DNA from: Ailurus styani
Lineage: Eukaryota; Chordata; Mammalia; Carnivora; Ailuridae
Assembly (NCBI GenBank): GCA_002007465.1
Contig: LNAC01000690.1
Location: 27,331 to 91,330 of the forward strand
Length of the DNA stretch: 64,000 nt
Reading direction: 5' to 3'
Part shown: one piece after another, positions 31,015 to 42,884 of the stretch
How the letters are laid out: each line of letters begins with the position of its first letter
Numbering within the stretch: the first letter of the stretch is position 1
Made by a program: the position numbers and the translations under genes
Notes under the pieces: model-generated
What the model saw: the letters and a program-made list of their open reading frames with translations, nothing else
The model's database searches: none
Told to the model about the DNA's origin: nothing

Positions 31015-33385
31015 TTCTGTAAACTGTCACAGCCATCTCAAGAGATCCCCTGTCCATGGAAGAGCTTCCTATTCCTTACAAACATCCCTACTATGACATG
31101 GCTTAGAGTCCCTTCAACATTCTCTCCCTCTCCTGACTATATTTGTATCTATTTTTACATTAAAATGTGCCACCAAGAACTGAATATAATTGTGATCTGA
31201 GAGTGTAGAGCACAGCAAAATTATCCCCTCTTGTCTTCTGAACACAGTAATTTAATTAATACAGCTTCAGGTCACATTAACATTTTTTGAGGCTGATTAA
31301 ACTATGGAATCATGATGCACTCACCATTGACTGAAGCTCTCTAAATAATGCCTTCTTTACCTTGGAAGTTGGATTTTTAGTTTAATTTGGTTTTGACTCA
31401 AGGTCAGTACTCCATTGTTTTTCCTTTTCTTCAGTGGGTGTTTTTTTTTTTCCTTTTTATAAAATAGACATTAAGGAAATGGAGTCAATGAGATTTGGTT
31501 ATCAATTATATATTTAGGTGTGATTAAAATAAAGTGTGGGTCAAGGAAGCCTCCAAGGATTCTAGCTTTAGAAGCTGCATGAAGCCTCTATTTTTTAAGA
31601 ATTTTGTAGATGAAGCAATTGAAGGATGGAGTAGAGATGATAAATTTAAGCTTCAGCCATGTTGAGTTTTTGGTGCATCAGGCAGAGATGTCTAGTAGAT
31701 GGATATGGAAGTCAGAATGCAGGTTAGATAAGTTTGGAGCGCATAGATTTCTAAGTGGTATTTAGAGCTGTAGAACTCTCTCTCTCTCTCAGCATACGTT
31801 ATTATTCATAAATTTTATCAATCTGTTTTAGTTATAATACAGTATTGAAAAAAAAGGACTGCAGTCTGGTTCTAAAGAACTTCCTTCCAGCTGCCATTGA
31901 TTATCCAGAACATACTTCTATATTGAACCTATTTTGACATCATAAGAAATCTTGTCAAATTTCTAAATGAAATTCAGATATATTATCTCTCTCTCATTTC
32001 CATGATGCCCCAGATTAGTAACCAGGTAAAAGGAGTGAGGTCTGACTTCAGAAACAAGCTATTAGCAAATTATGTTTCTCTTTGCAATTCTAGCCACAAA
32101 GTTACTTGTTCATTGTGTAAGTAATGCTTTTTTGGCTTGATCAAAAGTCTTTGCATATGAATTACATTCCAAGCCTGGCTCTCTTTAAGTTTTTGTAAAT
32201 TGTTTAAAAACATTTGGCGAATCAAACATAGTTTCGATTAATGATGAACACTCTTTCTCCAAGAAGAAACTTTTAGGAAAAAAAAGCCCCAGTGAATTAA
32301 TTCAGAAAATAAAAGTAAGCCAAAATGATCTTAACAGAGGTACAAACTGTTTCTCAGCAGTCAGGTCTCAGGTTGTGAAATGGTTAAAACATAAAGCATT
32401 TTGGGGTTTCATTGGAGAAATGGTTCCTGGGATTAAATTCTCCTTTGACTTGACTTCAAACAAAGCAGAGCAACAGGATGGGGTTCTTCGTGCTCTCGGT
32501 ATGTATGTGATCACTTCCTTGTTATGAATTGCTTTTAAATTATTCCCTTTGCTCCTGTTTACCTCATTATTCTTTGAGCATAAATCTTACCCTCAAATAA
32601 TTTATGCGTAAAGGAATCTGATAGAGGAACAGAACAGGCTCACCAAGTGTCTCCTGCTCATTACAAGTGAATAAATAAATAGGAATACTAAACAATCATT
32701 CTCATCAAAAGAATGTGGTAGGGTTTTTTTTCCTAGACATCTCTAATAATTACTGAGGGATTAGGGGAATCTATCCACTGTGAAACTTAGCAGAGGCATA
32801 TAAAATCAGCACAGTCAAATATCTGGGATTCAGCCTTGGTGGCATTATTTTCTGCCATAATGAGCCTCTTCATGATGAATCAGAAATTTTAAGCTATTAG
32901 GAGCCCAGTTCTCTGTGGATATAGTGTGGGGTTAGGGGTAAGGTGTGTTTTATTGGGGGAAGGGGTGGTTGTAGTAAAGCACTTTTTTTTATGATACAAT
33001 TCAGGGAATTGATATCATCTCTTGCCTTAGATTATCTGTTAATGCATACTCACCCTGAGTTAATCATGAACAGAGGAATAAACCTCATTGGCCCACACGG
33101 GTGTTGTATATAGACTTGTATTCTCATTAGCCCAGCACAACAACCAAGTATTCTCACCTCTTCCTTCTTCTCTCTTGCCTTCCTCTTCTACCAAGTCTAA
33201 GAGTCAAATGCCCAGTGCAGTGTCACACTTTCTTACCACGCATAAGTTGTTCACTTTAGGTTTCTTAGATTCGAAACAGTACCCTCCTGACTCTTCTTTG
33301 GCATCCAGGAGCTCATACTATTAGTGAGTTTATGGAGGGCGGGGGATGCTGAATTTCATAGTAACCTAAAAAGAAATGAATCCAG
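31015..33385. other. Long unassigned stretch
   Basis: 2.3 kb with no element I can name. It includes a (TC)n of about 14 nt at 31,777 and a possible short initiating exon near 32,478-32,500 (see findings). AT-rich, non-repetitive 32,090-32,340 could be conserved. Confidence 0.35.
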
Positions 33386-33389
33386 TCTG

Positions 33390-33850
33390 AAGTTTAACCC
33401 CACCATGGTAGATGCTGTGCCCTTCTGCCCAGATTCGTCTGGGCAGGATGAAGGACTTCTCCCTTCAAGTGCTGGGAGTACTCACAGAAGGCAGCCATCA
33501 GCTGTCACCCCTTTTTGGGCCTTGCCTTTTCTGATGAAAACTGCTTCGCCAAAGGTCACATCTCTCTGTGTGGCAGCCCACATTCAATTTGATGACTGAC
33601 TAACATAAGGGTATAAAGGCCCAGCCCCCTGCCCCAACTCAGGACAACTTCAGAGGACCATCCCAGCTCTGGAGCTCCCCGTTGGTCCCCTGAAGCTTGC
33701 AGTGGGACTTTGTCACAGCTGGCATCTCCCTCTGCCCAGTCTAGACTTCTTCCACTCCCTTCCACAGGTGCTTTCCCCAGGAGCTTTCCCTGATAGCTCT
33801 GCATGCTAATCTCCATCTCAGACTCTGTTTCCAGGGGACCCATTCAGTTT
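33390..33850 (+). mobile_element. ERVL-class solo LTR (probable)
   Basis: TATA-type promoter 'GGGTATAAAGGCCCAGCCCC' at 33,609, then 'CAACTCAGGACAACTTCAGAGGACC', 'GAGCTCCCCGTTGGTCCCCTGAAGC', 'CTGCATGCTAATCTCCATCTCAGACTCTGTTTCCAGGGGACCCA'. These match my memory of a mammalian ERVL LTR of the LTR16/LTR33 type. The normal AATAAA is decayed (CCCTGATAGCT). No attached retroviral genes. Confidence 0.6.
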
Positions 33851-33854
33851 TGAC

Positions 33855-35075
33855 GTGTTGAAATTCGCTGTATCTTGTGTTATTTCATTGGTTATACTGC
33901 AGTTTGTTCCAAAAAGGATTTAATTCAAGTTAAGAAAAAGTCTGAGTAAGCACAATTCAGTGGCTACTGGGGCTACTTTGGGGACTGGGCTTTTGGCTGA
34001 TAATATATATGACAGGACATCAGAATGATAGAGGGAGGTGAGGAAGTCTTTTATGGTAGAAGTTCCCAAGCCCTCTTCCTTAATGGAACTCCCCAGTAGT
34101 AAGACCTAGGGAACTCATCGTTGTTCAAAGATGCCCTGGTATTCTGAAGAACAGTCTTGTTTCACAGTTATGGCTTTAGGCCATTCTGGCATCCTGACTT
34201 ATTATAGAGAACTCAAAGTACCAAGCCCCCAAACTGGCTCTTCCGTTGCCCTGACAGAAATGTGACAGTTATTAATAAGTTCAAAATGGATCATTTGTGT
34301 TTTCTTCTTGGCCCAAGGAGAAATGAACCTTTGGGCAAATTTCCAGCATGTTTTTAGGTCTGCCCTCTACCAGATATTCAGGTCTAGCCAACAACTGATA
34401 CATGCTCCAGCCCTAGGAGCCCGGGTATCCAACTTGACTCTGCTGCACTTGCAGGAGAACACAATTGTTCGGCCATTAAAGAGACTGAGGAGCTCAAAGC
34501 TGTGGGTCCAGATTTGCCGGCCAATGTGCTCATGGAGCCAAAGGACAGACATAAGCTCTTGAAAGCTTTGTGCTGCCTTGGGAGGCCTTCCCAAACTTCA
34601 TCAACCTGAAGCTGTCCCTGGAAGGCCACTGGAGAGAATGCATGGGCACCTTCTTAGGTCTTAAAAGCATACTTCCTCTCTGTCCAAGGCATATCTTTTT
34701 GGTGAAGATCATTCAAATGCTCATGGTGGTGCTCTTTTGGGAAAATCATTGAAGTTTGCAGTTGTCTTTTCAGAGCTTACCCAGGGCTCTTGCTCCACAT
34801 GACTGTACCCCCCCACCCTCCAGTACTACCCCCACTACTGTCACCACTTCACCCACCCTCCCTTCTTGACCTGGTGGTCAGTTGCATAAGCTCTTTATCT
34901 TGGAAGCTATGAAGTGAATCCTTTCCTAAGAAGACTATGAAGACCTTTGGAGATAAATTCCCAGTGGTGGGATTTCGATCATTCTGGTAGGACACCTGGA
35001 GATGTTTTTGAGCACAACATGAATTCCATGTTCACCTTCAAGTCATACAAGGAAAGGGAAGACTGCCTCTTACAT
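33855..35075. other. Unassigned stretch; possible relic of retroposed sequence
   Basis: 34,300-34,760 is less AT-rich than its surroundings and has several overlapping 60-85-codon frames on both strands, but I recognise no protein family. No repeat named. Confidence 0.3.
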
Positions 35076-35079
35076 TAAT

Positions 35080-35545
35080 TCTGCAGCTGTCCCAAGGAGG
35101 GCAGGAGGGTGTGCAAGAGACTGACCTCTGACAGCTGAGAGAATTCACCTGACAGTTCTCCTGTGCAGGGGTGCAATTGAGCAAGCCCCAAGCTGCACCA
35201 TTTTGAAAGCCATCCCTGCATTTGCATTGATGCCATGCCTTTTATGGGTTTCTCTTAGCCATAGCTGAGGAGTGACAGGAGTACTAAGGCAGGCATTTCT
35301 GGGAGACAGAACTCCACTGATAGCCAGCTTTGACAAAGACTCCCCAAAGCTTTGTAGAACCTCCCTTAACCTACATGGCAGTCTGGGGTGTTTCCACCCA
35401 ATCTCTCTCTCCTTTTCACCAAGTAACCAGACTTGCGTGGCAGTCTGACAGCTCTCCCAAATCTCCCAACTTTGCCCCATTTTATCTCACAAGCACTTTC
35501 TGTAATAAAATCCTTGTACATTTAACTCCTTCTTGCTTTATACTT
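35080..35545 (+). mobile_element. LTR-like repeat (tentative)
   Basis: 'GAGCAAGCCCCAAGCTGCACC', 'CCATCCCTGCATTTGCATTGATGCC', 'GCACTTTCTGTAATAAAATCCTTGTACATTT' and 'CTGAAACCCAGATTAATTAAC' have the texture of an old LTR, with an AATAAA polyadenylation-type signal at about 35,502. Family not assigned. Confidence 0.35.
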
Positions 35546-35789
35546 TTCTGAAACCCAGATTAATTAACTAGGCTTCTAATTGAGCTGCCAATATTTGACT
35601 ATTTACTAATCAACTCCTTCCGCCACCACCATCCCCCATTTCAGAAGAGGTAGAAAAGGCCCTTCCCATTATGACAAAGGATTGTAGCCTCAGGAGGCCT
35701 CAGAGAAAACTTAGGGAAAGAAATCACAACCAAATAATAATAGTAGTAATAACAACAATACTACCTTTAAAGGTTAAAAAGAACATTTA

Positions 35790-36060
35790 TATCCTTAATT
35801 TAATCTTCCTAACTACTCCATAAGATAGGAGAAAAAGGAATTATAACAACTGTTTATTGAGGGCCTACCACATGCCATGCATTTGCTCCAAATTTGCATA
35901 AGAGGAATATGAATATCAACCCAGGTGAACAGATGAAGACTCCGTGGCATGGAAAGGCAATGCTATGAAGCCATGGTTACATTGTCAGCAAGAGATGAGC
36001 CAGTATTCAAACACAGCATTGTAGGACCTCAACATCTCTGCAGTGCCAAGCAAGTGCTTC
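35790..36060 (-). mobile_element. MIR (reverse orientation), possibly two pieces
   Basis: 'TTTAATCTTCCTAACTACTCCATAAGATAGG' then 'AACAACTGTTTATTGAGGGCCTACCACATGCCATGCATTTGC', 'TCAACCCAGGTGAACAGATGAAGACTCCG', 'GATGAGCCAGTATTCAAACACAG' are reverse-MIR blocks. Confidence 0.65.
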
Positions 36061-36064
36061 CTTG

Positions 36065-37900
36065 TTGTGAATAAAGTAAGGATTTCTACTCCAGCCTTTT
36101 GATTGTCGGATGGAGAAATGGACTTAGCTGCCTTTGCAGCTAAACAGGCAGTAGAGTCATTCCATAGTTGTGTTGATAAGCTGATGGTGACCCCTTTGTG
36201 CTTTCCGAAGTGTCTTTGTGCCAAACAATTGTGAAAACAGACTCCCAGAGGCCCTAAACAAGAGCCAATGGTCTAGGCTCCCCGTTGAGGAATTGCCAGG
36301 CCTGATGGCAAAGCCTGAGAGAGCAAGAAGGAAATGGGGAGCTGCCTTATATACAAAGAAAGTCCAGGACAAAGCAACAACAAAACATTTCTCAGGAAGG
36401 CAAAGCAGAGTTGCATTATCACTAGTAACCAGAACATCCTATGACAGTCCCCTCACCCCATCCCTCCTGGCCATTTGTGAACCACTTTCCTCTTATGTTT
36501 ACTCAGATGCCAATTTGAATTTGATTTGAAATGTTTGAGGTAGGGGGGATTTGGGAAGAGGTATACAATTTTCATTGTCCCAGGCCCTACTCCACCAGGG
36601 GAATGGCACTGCTTTCTTCAGCAGGTGGAGGGTCTCATTCAACACAATGGAAAATTTGGTTCCCTGGAGAAACTGGCTTCCAGAGATTTGGAGAAAGTTT
36701 AAATTTCCTTATCCAGTTGAATCCAATTCAAGAAGTGGTCAAGGCACTTAGGAATGACTTCTGCCTTCTTTATAGAGCCAAAAATTGTTCTGTAACAGTA
36801 ACAACAACAACAAAACCATGATATAGAAACTCTTTGGAAGGTCCTACTTTTGCTGTAACTGGAGAGAGCTTAGAGTGAGAATGAAATTACACCATTGTCT
36901 TTTGTATCCTAGAATCCTTCCCATTCCCAGCATATCATACCAGTCTAGTCAAGAGCAGGGATAGGAATGCGTATCTCCCAAAGTTAAGCAAATTGAGTGA
37001 TGATCCACAATTTTATTCCTCTACTTAAATGTATTCCTCTGTAAATTATATGACTGTGCTATTATCATTTGCTAATATTTCAGGGAACAATATATTATAA
37101 CTGCAATAAGGCTTATACTTCATGAGAGTAGTTACACATCTGTATTTCAGATAGTCCTTTATCATTTCTCACTTTTTTAGCTGACCTTATTCTAATTTGA
37201 TCATCATTGTTTATATCTTACAAAAGGCCTTGCTCCTTTTTTGACTAGAAGTATATATAACCTTGGGTATTTTATTTTCATTTGGACTTCATTAATACAT
37301 AATACCTTCTGTGAGACAGTTCTTCATGGGTCTCTCACTTTTTTTGCATGTCTTGAGAGCAGAAGCTCTGACAGCCTTCATTCTGGGCTATCTTTCCAAG
37401 GGTGTTTGTATAGCAAACAGCCTTGAAACATAAAAATAGTGGCTCCCGCTAGAGCGGAGAGCAAGTTTGTTCTGTCGTCCAGTATTATAAAGATAATGTC
37501 TTTCTCTGGGCAAGGTTCAGGCTGGTTTTCTAGTGGTTCCATTATAAAATATTTGGGTTTCCCTCACTCAGGCATTTTCAGCTGTGGTACAAGCACACTG
37601 AACGTATGGCATCCACGCAGTCTGTCTCCGTGGGCCTGGTGGGACTCAGGGGCAGGGGTAGCCAGGACAAACATGTGGTTCCTGCTGCCTGTTGTGCCAA
37701 GAGTAATAAAGTCCTTTGTCGCTGACCTAGGAGCCTTGCATCTTCTGACAGCATCCATGAAATGTGGCAGACCAGGTTGTTAGCTTGCAAGTGGGTTAAA
37801 ACCTCAGCCCCTCCACAATTATTACAATATCCTTAATATGTCTTTTAAGTAAAGCAGGAATTATTTTAGTCATTTGTCTATTTTATGAGGGTCAGTTTGG
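36065..37900. other. Long unassigned stretch
   Basis: 1.8 kb with no repeat or gene recognised. Reading frames are up to 114 codons without homology. Confidence 0.4.
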
Positions 37901-37909
37901 TTTAAACTA

Positions 37910-38241
37910 CAGTTGGTTCTTTAACAACACAGGTTTGAACTACGCAGGTCCACACTTATGCAGATATTTTGGTAAATACAGTACCTTATTGTAAACGTAT
38001 TTTATCTTCCTTTTGATTTTAATTACATTTTCTTTTCTCTACCTTATTTTATTGTGAGATAAATATATAAACATATATTGTACAAGATATGTGTTAATTG
38101 AGTATGTTATCAATTAGGCTTCCAGTCAATAGTGGGTTGACCCTTACTAATTAAGTATTTGGAGAGTCAAAAGTTGTAGCAGATTTTTGACTGCATAGGG
38201 GGTTGGCTCTCCTAACACCTGTGTTGCTCAAGGGTCAGCTA
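37910..38241 (+). mobile_element. MER2 (Tigger-type DNA transposon), full length
   Basis: Begins 'CAGTTGGTTCTTTAACAACACAGGTTTGAACTACGCAGGTCC' and ends '..ACACCTGTGTTGCTCAAGGGTCAGC', giving imperfect terminal inverted repeats. Internal blocks: 'AATACAGTACCTTATTGTAAACG', 'GGAGAGTCAAAAGTTGTAGCAGATTTTTGACTGCATAGGGGGTTGG'. Flanked by TA, as expected for mariner/Tigger insertion. About 330 bp versus about 345 for the family. Confidence 0.92.
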
Positions 38242-38574
38242 TACGTAATATTGCCAAACTCACCCAACTACACACACCCGAACTCATCTCAACACTGACA
38301 CGAAGACAGTGCTAGGCCCCCGCTGTCCACCTGGACAAGCCCAATTATTCCTCAGGCTTGTCTGCCAGTCAGGTTGCTTGGGCACTTTGACACGTAGACT
38401 GAGGGAGGTTACAGTTTGACTCATATATGAATGAAGGTAATATCTTTCCTTTGTAGATAAAATACAAGTTTCAAAAGAAATCATAAATGTCATCTTCTAA
38501 CGTTTCCAAAGGATGACCTTGGGACCGCCTTTGGAGACCAGTGCGTCTGAATGTGGCTTCCTCACCAGTACATG

Positions 38575-38631
38575 ACTAGCCCCATAATATCTATTGAGCA
38601 CTTTTGATCGACCACTGAGCTAAGCATTTTA
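38575..38631 (-). mobile_element. MIR, left part (split by SINE)
   Basis: 'ATCTATTGAGCACTTTTGATCGACCACTGAGCTAAGCATTTTA' is the reverse MIR 3' end, continuing at 38,845 on the other side of the SINE. Confidence 0.8.
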
Positions 38632-38829
38632 TTTTAAAGATTTTATTTATTTATTTGACAGAGGGAGACACAGTGAGAGAGGGAACACAAGCAGGGGGAG
38701 TGGGAGAGGGAGAAGCAGGCTTCAGGCTGAGCAGAGAGCCCAGTGCAGAGCTGGATCCCAGGACCCTGGGATCATGACCTGAGCCGAAGGCAGACGCTTA
38801 ATGACTGAGCCACCCAGCCTCCCTCCCCT
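38632..38829 (-). mobile_element. SINEC inserted in a MIR
   Basis: Tail 'TTTAAAGATTTTATTTATTTATTTGACAG', body 'GAAGCAGGCTTCAGGCTGAGCAGAGAGCC', 'CCAGGACCCTGGGATCATGACCTGAG', head 'ACTGAGCCACCCAG'. Target duplication GAGCTAAGCATTTTA (38,617-38,631) versus GAGTTTAGCATTTTA (38,830-38,844), 13 of 15 identical. Confidence 0.95.
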
Positions 38830-38844
38830 GAGTTTAGCATTTTA

Positions 38845-38955
38845 CATGAGCTGTTTTATTTACTTCATTTTCTATCTGAGCACTGTCGTATCTATTTTAC
38901 ATGTGAGTTACCTACATTACGGTTTAGATACGTTAAGTAAATTTCACATAAACTT
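38845..38955 (-). mobile_element. MIR, right part (split by SINE)
   Basis: 'CATGAGCTGTTTTATTTACTTCATTTTC..GTATCTATTTTACATGTGAGTTACC' continues the reverse MIR after the SINE. Confidence 0.65.
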
Positions 38956-38959
38956 TTCA

Positions 38960-40480
38960 CAGAACAAAATAGATAAGAGCCTGAGAGACTCTGTGGCCGC
39001 AGCCTGAGCTCCAGCACAGTTTCTCTATTTCACAGCAAGTTTGCAGGCTGAGATCCTGACTGCCTAGTTCCTATCCAACCAGTTCCTCTGCAGGCCGGTG
39101 CCTTCCTTGTTCTGATGGCTCAGAACAGGGTCTAGTCTTCGTTAAATGACTTGTGATTATGAGTAAAACTTGATTAATTTCTATTTAATGAATTCTCTCT
39201 TGTTCTGAAATAATATTAGAAGAATGCTCTTTGTTTGTATTTTGAGTGTGCAGACTGAAATTTTTACCTATGGATTTGGGGGGAAAGAGGCTAGGAAAAT
39301 TTGGGATGAGAGAGATTCACATAGGAAACAAAAGGCAAGAATGGCCTGCCAAATGACTCTGTCATACTCAGGGACATATGCAGGATCAAATACATACATG
39401 CGAGGGAAACAATTAATTCTACTGGTTCCACAGTTAAGATATGATAAATTATCCTCCTCAAACAGAGACTCCAGCAAGTCAGACATGTCAGATCTGAACA
39501 CTTGAGCACGTCACACTTCGTGCCTGCTGGTCTTTAAAAAGATTGATTATCCTGACATGCTCTGAGAAGACCACCACCATGCTCCACCAGTATTTTCTGT
39601 CTTTTAAAAACAATATTTCAATTTAATAGAAAACAAAGGAAAGTTCCAAAACCGCCAGGCTAACTCCACTCTGAAGTTTTAGTGGGAAAGTCATCCAAGC
39701 TTCCTGAAGTAGTAAGAGTGCTGGCGTTTGTGGACATGGAAAAATGCAGAGATGAGGAGGAAGGCTGGAAGAGGAGGGAGAGGAAGCTATACTTTTCAAC
39801 AGGAGTTTAAACAGGCATGGCAATTTGCTGTACAACTTAACCATAAAACAGTGCTCAGATGCCCCATTTGTATTCTATGGAAATCTTTCTGGGACTTACT
39901 AAATTTCTACCTATTGGAGACTGCAAAGACATGCAGCAGGAAGTTTTTGAGGGTGGCTGATTGCTGGGGGAGGAGGGTGGCCAAGAAACAGGACATGAAC
40001 TGAGCAGTGGCAATCGGATTTCTTTAGGTGAGAGTCTTTCCTTCGTGTCATTGGAAAGCTCTTTGATGTTTCATTCACTGGCTGAACCTGTCTTTGCCAT
40101 CCTTAAGATGATTCTGGTTCATGATCATTTTCTGGTTCATGATAGTGTTATAAACAAAGAAGCAATGGACACTTCTGTGTCCCCTGAGGCCAGGTCTCAC
40201 AAGGGAATGCTGCATATTTCTGGGCCCTTTGTGGAGGAGGAAGCAGAACATGAAAAAAGATATCAAGATAAATAAACCAGTTTACCCGTAATCTAGGGAA
40301 GTATATGTCAACAGTTTTTCTTGGCCATTGATTAGGAAATTTTGAAATTAGTGAATAGAGCAACTAGGAATTTTGAAATTTTTTTATCCTTAGAATAAAG
40401 TATTTTTTAATTTTTTAAATCCCTGATTATCTATCAAAATGTTCCAGTCTTAAATTAAAGACAAGCATAATGAGAGTATA
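38960..40480. other. Unassigned stretch
   Basis: Nothing recognised. A small direct repeat, TTCTGGTTCATGAT, occurs twice near 40,112 and 40,129. Confidence 0.4.
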
Positions 40481-40484
40481 AGAC

Positions 40485-40625
40485 TGGCATCTAGCCCATT
40501 CTTCTCATTTTAGAGAAGAAGAAAGTTAGGCTCAGAGACATGAAGGGAATTATCTGAGGTCACACAGCATGCCAGGATTGAAACTAGATCTGGAACCCAG
40601 GGCTAGGATGAACCATCAGCTCTTC
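40485..40625 (-). mobile_element. MIR (reverse orientation)
   Basis: 'TCATTTTAGAGAAGAAGAAAGTTAGGCTCAGAGACATGAAGGGAATTATCTGAGGTCACACAGCATGCCAGGATTGAAACTAGATCTGG' is the reverse MIR centre. Confidence 0.85.
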
Positions 40626-40953
40626 TTCTAAAACGCAAAATTTCCTGGGAGGATCAGAAATAGTTCCCTAATATCGCACTCCACCAATGAGTTTTCCCCT
40701 TGGCAGGAGAAAGGTGGACAGCTGAAAACCTTTGGGTTCTAAAGAGGTGGGGGACATGGACACGGTCAGCAAGAGCCCTAAAGACAAACTATTATTTAAT
40801 ATCATTGTCCAGAAGCATACCATCCAAAAGTTATCTTCTCAAAACTCTGCTGTCATTATGTCATTCACACATTCCAAAATCCTCTACAGACTCTGTCATC
40901 ATCTACAGAATAAAAATCAAACTTTTTATCTACACAAAAAACAGCTCCAGCTT

Positions 40954-41174
40954 GGGATGCCTGGGTGGCGCAGTCGGTTATGCATCTGACTCTTGATTTC
41001 AGCTCAGGTCATGATCTCAAGTCATGAGATTGAGCCCTGCATAAGGCTCTGTGCTGAGAGCTGAGCACTGGGTACGGAACCTGGTTAATATTCATTCTCC
41101 CTCTCCACCTGCCCCTCCACCCCCATGTACATGCTTGTACTCTCTCTTTCTCTCTAAAGAAAAAAAAAAAAAAA
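40954..41174 (+). mobile_element. SINEC, older subfamily
   Basis: 'GGGATGCCTGGGTGGCGCAG', 'CGGTTATGCATCTGACTCTTGATTTC', 'GCTCAGGTCATGATCTCAAG', 'CTGTGCTGAGAGCTGAGCA' and a poly(A) tail. Perfect TSD ACAGCTCCAGCTT at 40,941-40,953 and 41,175-41,187. Head type is older although the TSD is intact. Confidence 0.95.
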
Positions 41175-41259
41175 ACAGCTCCAGCTTTCACAGACACTCC
41201 TGTCCTGTGATGACTCCGCACCTGGTCGGGTACCTACTTGGTACACTGCAACTGTGAAG

Positions 41260-41550
41260 ACATGGGAGAAACAGTAGTAATGGCAAAATAAGTTCCTTTT
41301 CCTCATAGGGCTCATATTCAATAGGGGAGACCGTGACCAAATAGAGAAATGAATGGACAAAATAATTATGACTTATGAGGACAGCAAACAGGTGAAGTGT
41401 CAAAGAGTAGTTGGTGGTAGTGAGGGAGGGAAGGGGAAAGGGATTTCCTAATTACTTTATCTGGAAAAGACATTTGACTTGAGATCTGATGGTATTGAGG
41501 AGCAAGCCCTGTGAAGAGCTGAGAAAAGAATCATCTAGAGAGAGAGAATT
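41260..41550 (-). mobile_element. LINE-2 3' end and body (antisense)
   Basis: 'TTCCTTTTCCTCATAGGGCTCATATTCAATAGGGGAGACCGTGACCAAATAGAG', then 'ATTTGACTTGAGATCTGATGG..GAGCAAGCCCTGTGAAG', match antisense L2. Confidence 0.6.
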
Positions 41551-41574
41551 GCAATTTTCCCAACTGAATGGCTG

Positions 41575-41674
41575 GCTAGTACTTATCTGCCTTCATTTCT
41601 TTGTTAACGCCACATCTTCTGCTGGAAATGCCTTTCCCCCACTGGCCTATACTGGCCAGTCCCATTGGAAGCAA
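41575..41674 (+). mobile_element. LINE-2, left part (split by MIR)
   Basis: 'GCCACATCTTCTGCTGGAAATGCCTTTCCCCCACTGG' is L2 body ('CTGGAATGC..TTCCC'). It resumes at 41,920. Confidence 0.5.
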
Positions 41675-41919
41675 TACCAAATAGTGGTTATGAGTGTGGA
41701 TTCTGAGTTAGAAGTGGATTTGGTTCTCTCTTCACCACTTAGAAGCTGTGTGGCCTTGGGCAATTCACTTCACCTTTATGAGCCTTAATTTCCTTATCTT
41801 TAAAGTTAAGATGGTAATAAAACCTATGTTAGAGGATTAATATTAAAATTAAGTTAAATATTTCATATAAAACACTTAACATAGTAAAACTACCCAAATC
41901 AGTAATGTTTGTCATTATC
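41675..41919 (+). mobile_element. MIR, nearly full, nested in L2
   Basis: 'AATAGTGGTTATGAGTGTGGATTCTGAGTTAG', 'CACTTAGAAGCTGTGTGGCCTTGGGCAATTCACTTCACCTTTATGAGCCTTAATTTCCTTATCTTTAAAG', 'AGAGGATTAATATTAAAATTAAG', 'AACACTTAACATAGTA' give the full MIR order. Confidence 0.93.
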
Positions 41920-42200
41920 TACTCTTGAAGACCCAGCTCAAATCATATCTTTTCTGTAAACTTTGTGGACAACAGCAGCACAAAGTAGTATTTGTTTCAC
42001 TGGGCTTCTTATGTTTCTGGACCTGAATCCCCCCTCATCCCTGTGATGTTTTGTAGCAACATTCTCTTACCTGTTTTGTGTATCTCTTTTATTCATCTTC
42101 CCTAGTAAATTGTGTGCTCTTTCTCTGTGATCATGGTATATCTTCATATTGCCCTGTTCATAAGAAGTTATACTACATAATAAGTTGCTACTGTTCAGAG
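41920..42200 (+). mobile_element. LINE-2, right part
   Basis: 'GAAGACCCAGCTCAAATCATATCTTTTCTGTAAACTTTGTGG', 'CAACATTCTCTTACCTGTTTTGTGTATCTC', 'CTAGTAAATTGTGTGCTCTTTCTC' follow L2 body to near its end. Confidence 0.65.
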
Positions 42201-42299
42201 TGCATATGTATGGGTGGCCGAGGAGGAGGAATAATGGAGAGGCAATGCTTATATAGGTATTAGGATAAATGGGTTGTAATTCTACTGTTACCCTCGTGA

Positions 42300-42835
42300 T
42301 TGTGGTGGCTCGCTTCCAAAACAGCCCCCCAATGATCAGCTGCTGGTATTCATCCCTTGTATAAGCTTCCCCACTTCAGTATGGGTGAGACTTGTGACTT
42401 GATCCTATTCCAGAGAATATGGAAAAGCTGATGGGATGTTGCGTTCATGATTAGGTTATCTAAGAGTGTGACTTCCATCTTCCTAGAAGACTCTCCCTTT
42501 GATAAAGCAAGTGACCACATTTTGGAGAGGTCTGTGTGGAAAGAACTGAGGGTGGCCTCTGGCCAACAGTACGCAAAGAACTAAATCCTGCTAATAAGCA
42601 AGTAGGAGAACTTGGAAGTGGGTCTTTCCCTAAGTGAACCTTCAGATGAGATGCAGTCCTAGGTGACGCCTTGACTTCAGCTGTGGGAGACCCTAGAACA
42701 GAGGACGTGGATAAGTTGTACCTGTATTTGTGATTCACAGAAACTATGTGTTGTTCTGAGCCCTTGTGCTAATTTGGAATGACATGGTAGTAAATTGTTC
42801 TGTAGCAGTAGATAGCAAATATATTTGCTGAGTTT
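42300..42835 (+). mobile_element. MLT1-type MaLR solo LTR
   Basis: 'CATCCCTTGTATAAGCTTCCCC', 'GGGTGAGACTTGTGACTTGATCC', 'CAGAGAATATGGAAAAGCTGATGGGATG', 'GATTAGGTTATCTAAGAGTGTGACTTCCATCTT', 'GGAGAGGTCTGTGTGGAAAGAACTGAGG', 'CTTCAGATGAGATGCAGTCC', ending in 'TCACAGAAACTATG..GTAAATTGTTCTGTAGCAGTAGATAGC'. Different subfamily from the copies at 10.9 and 51.6 kb. Confidence 0.75.
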
Positions 42836-42884
42836 ACTTGGAAAGATAACTTCATCTCCCTGAACTGGGGTTTCCTTGTTAGAG

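Noticed and set aside
34300..34760. Possible processed pseudogene
   Set aside because: Several short frames read plausibly but none matched a family I know, and there is no poly(A) or TSD.
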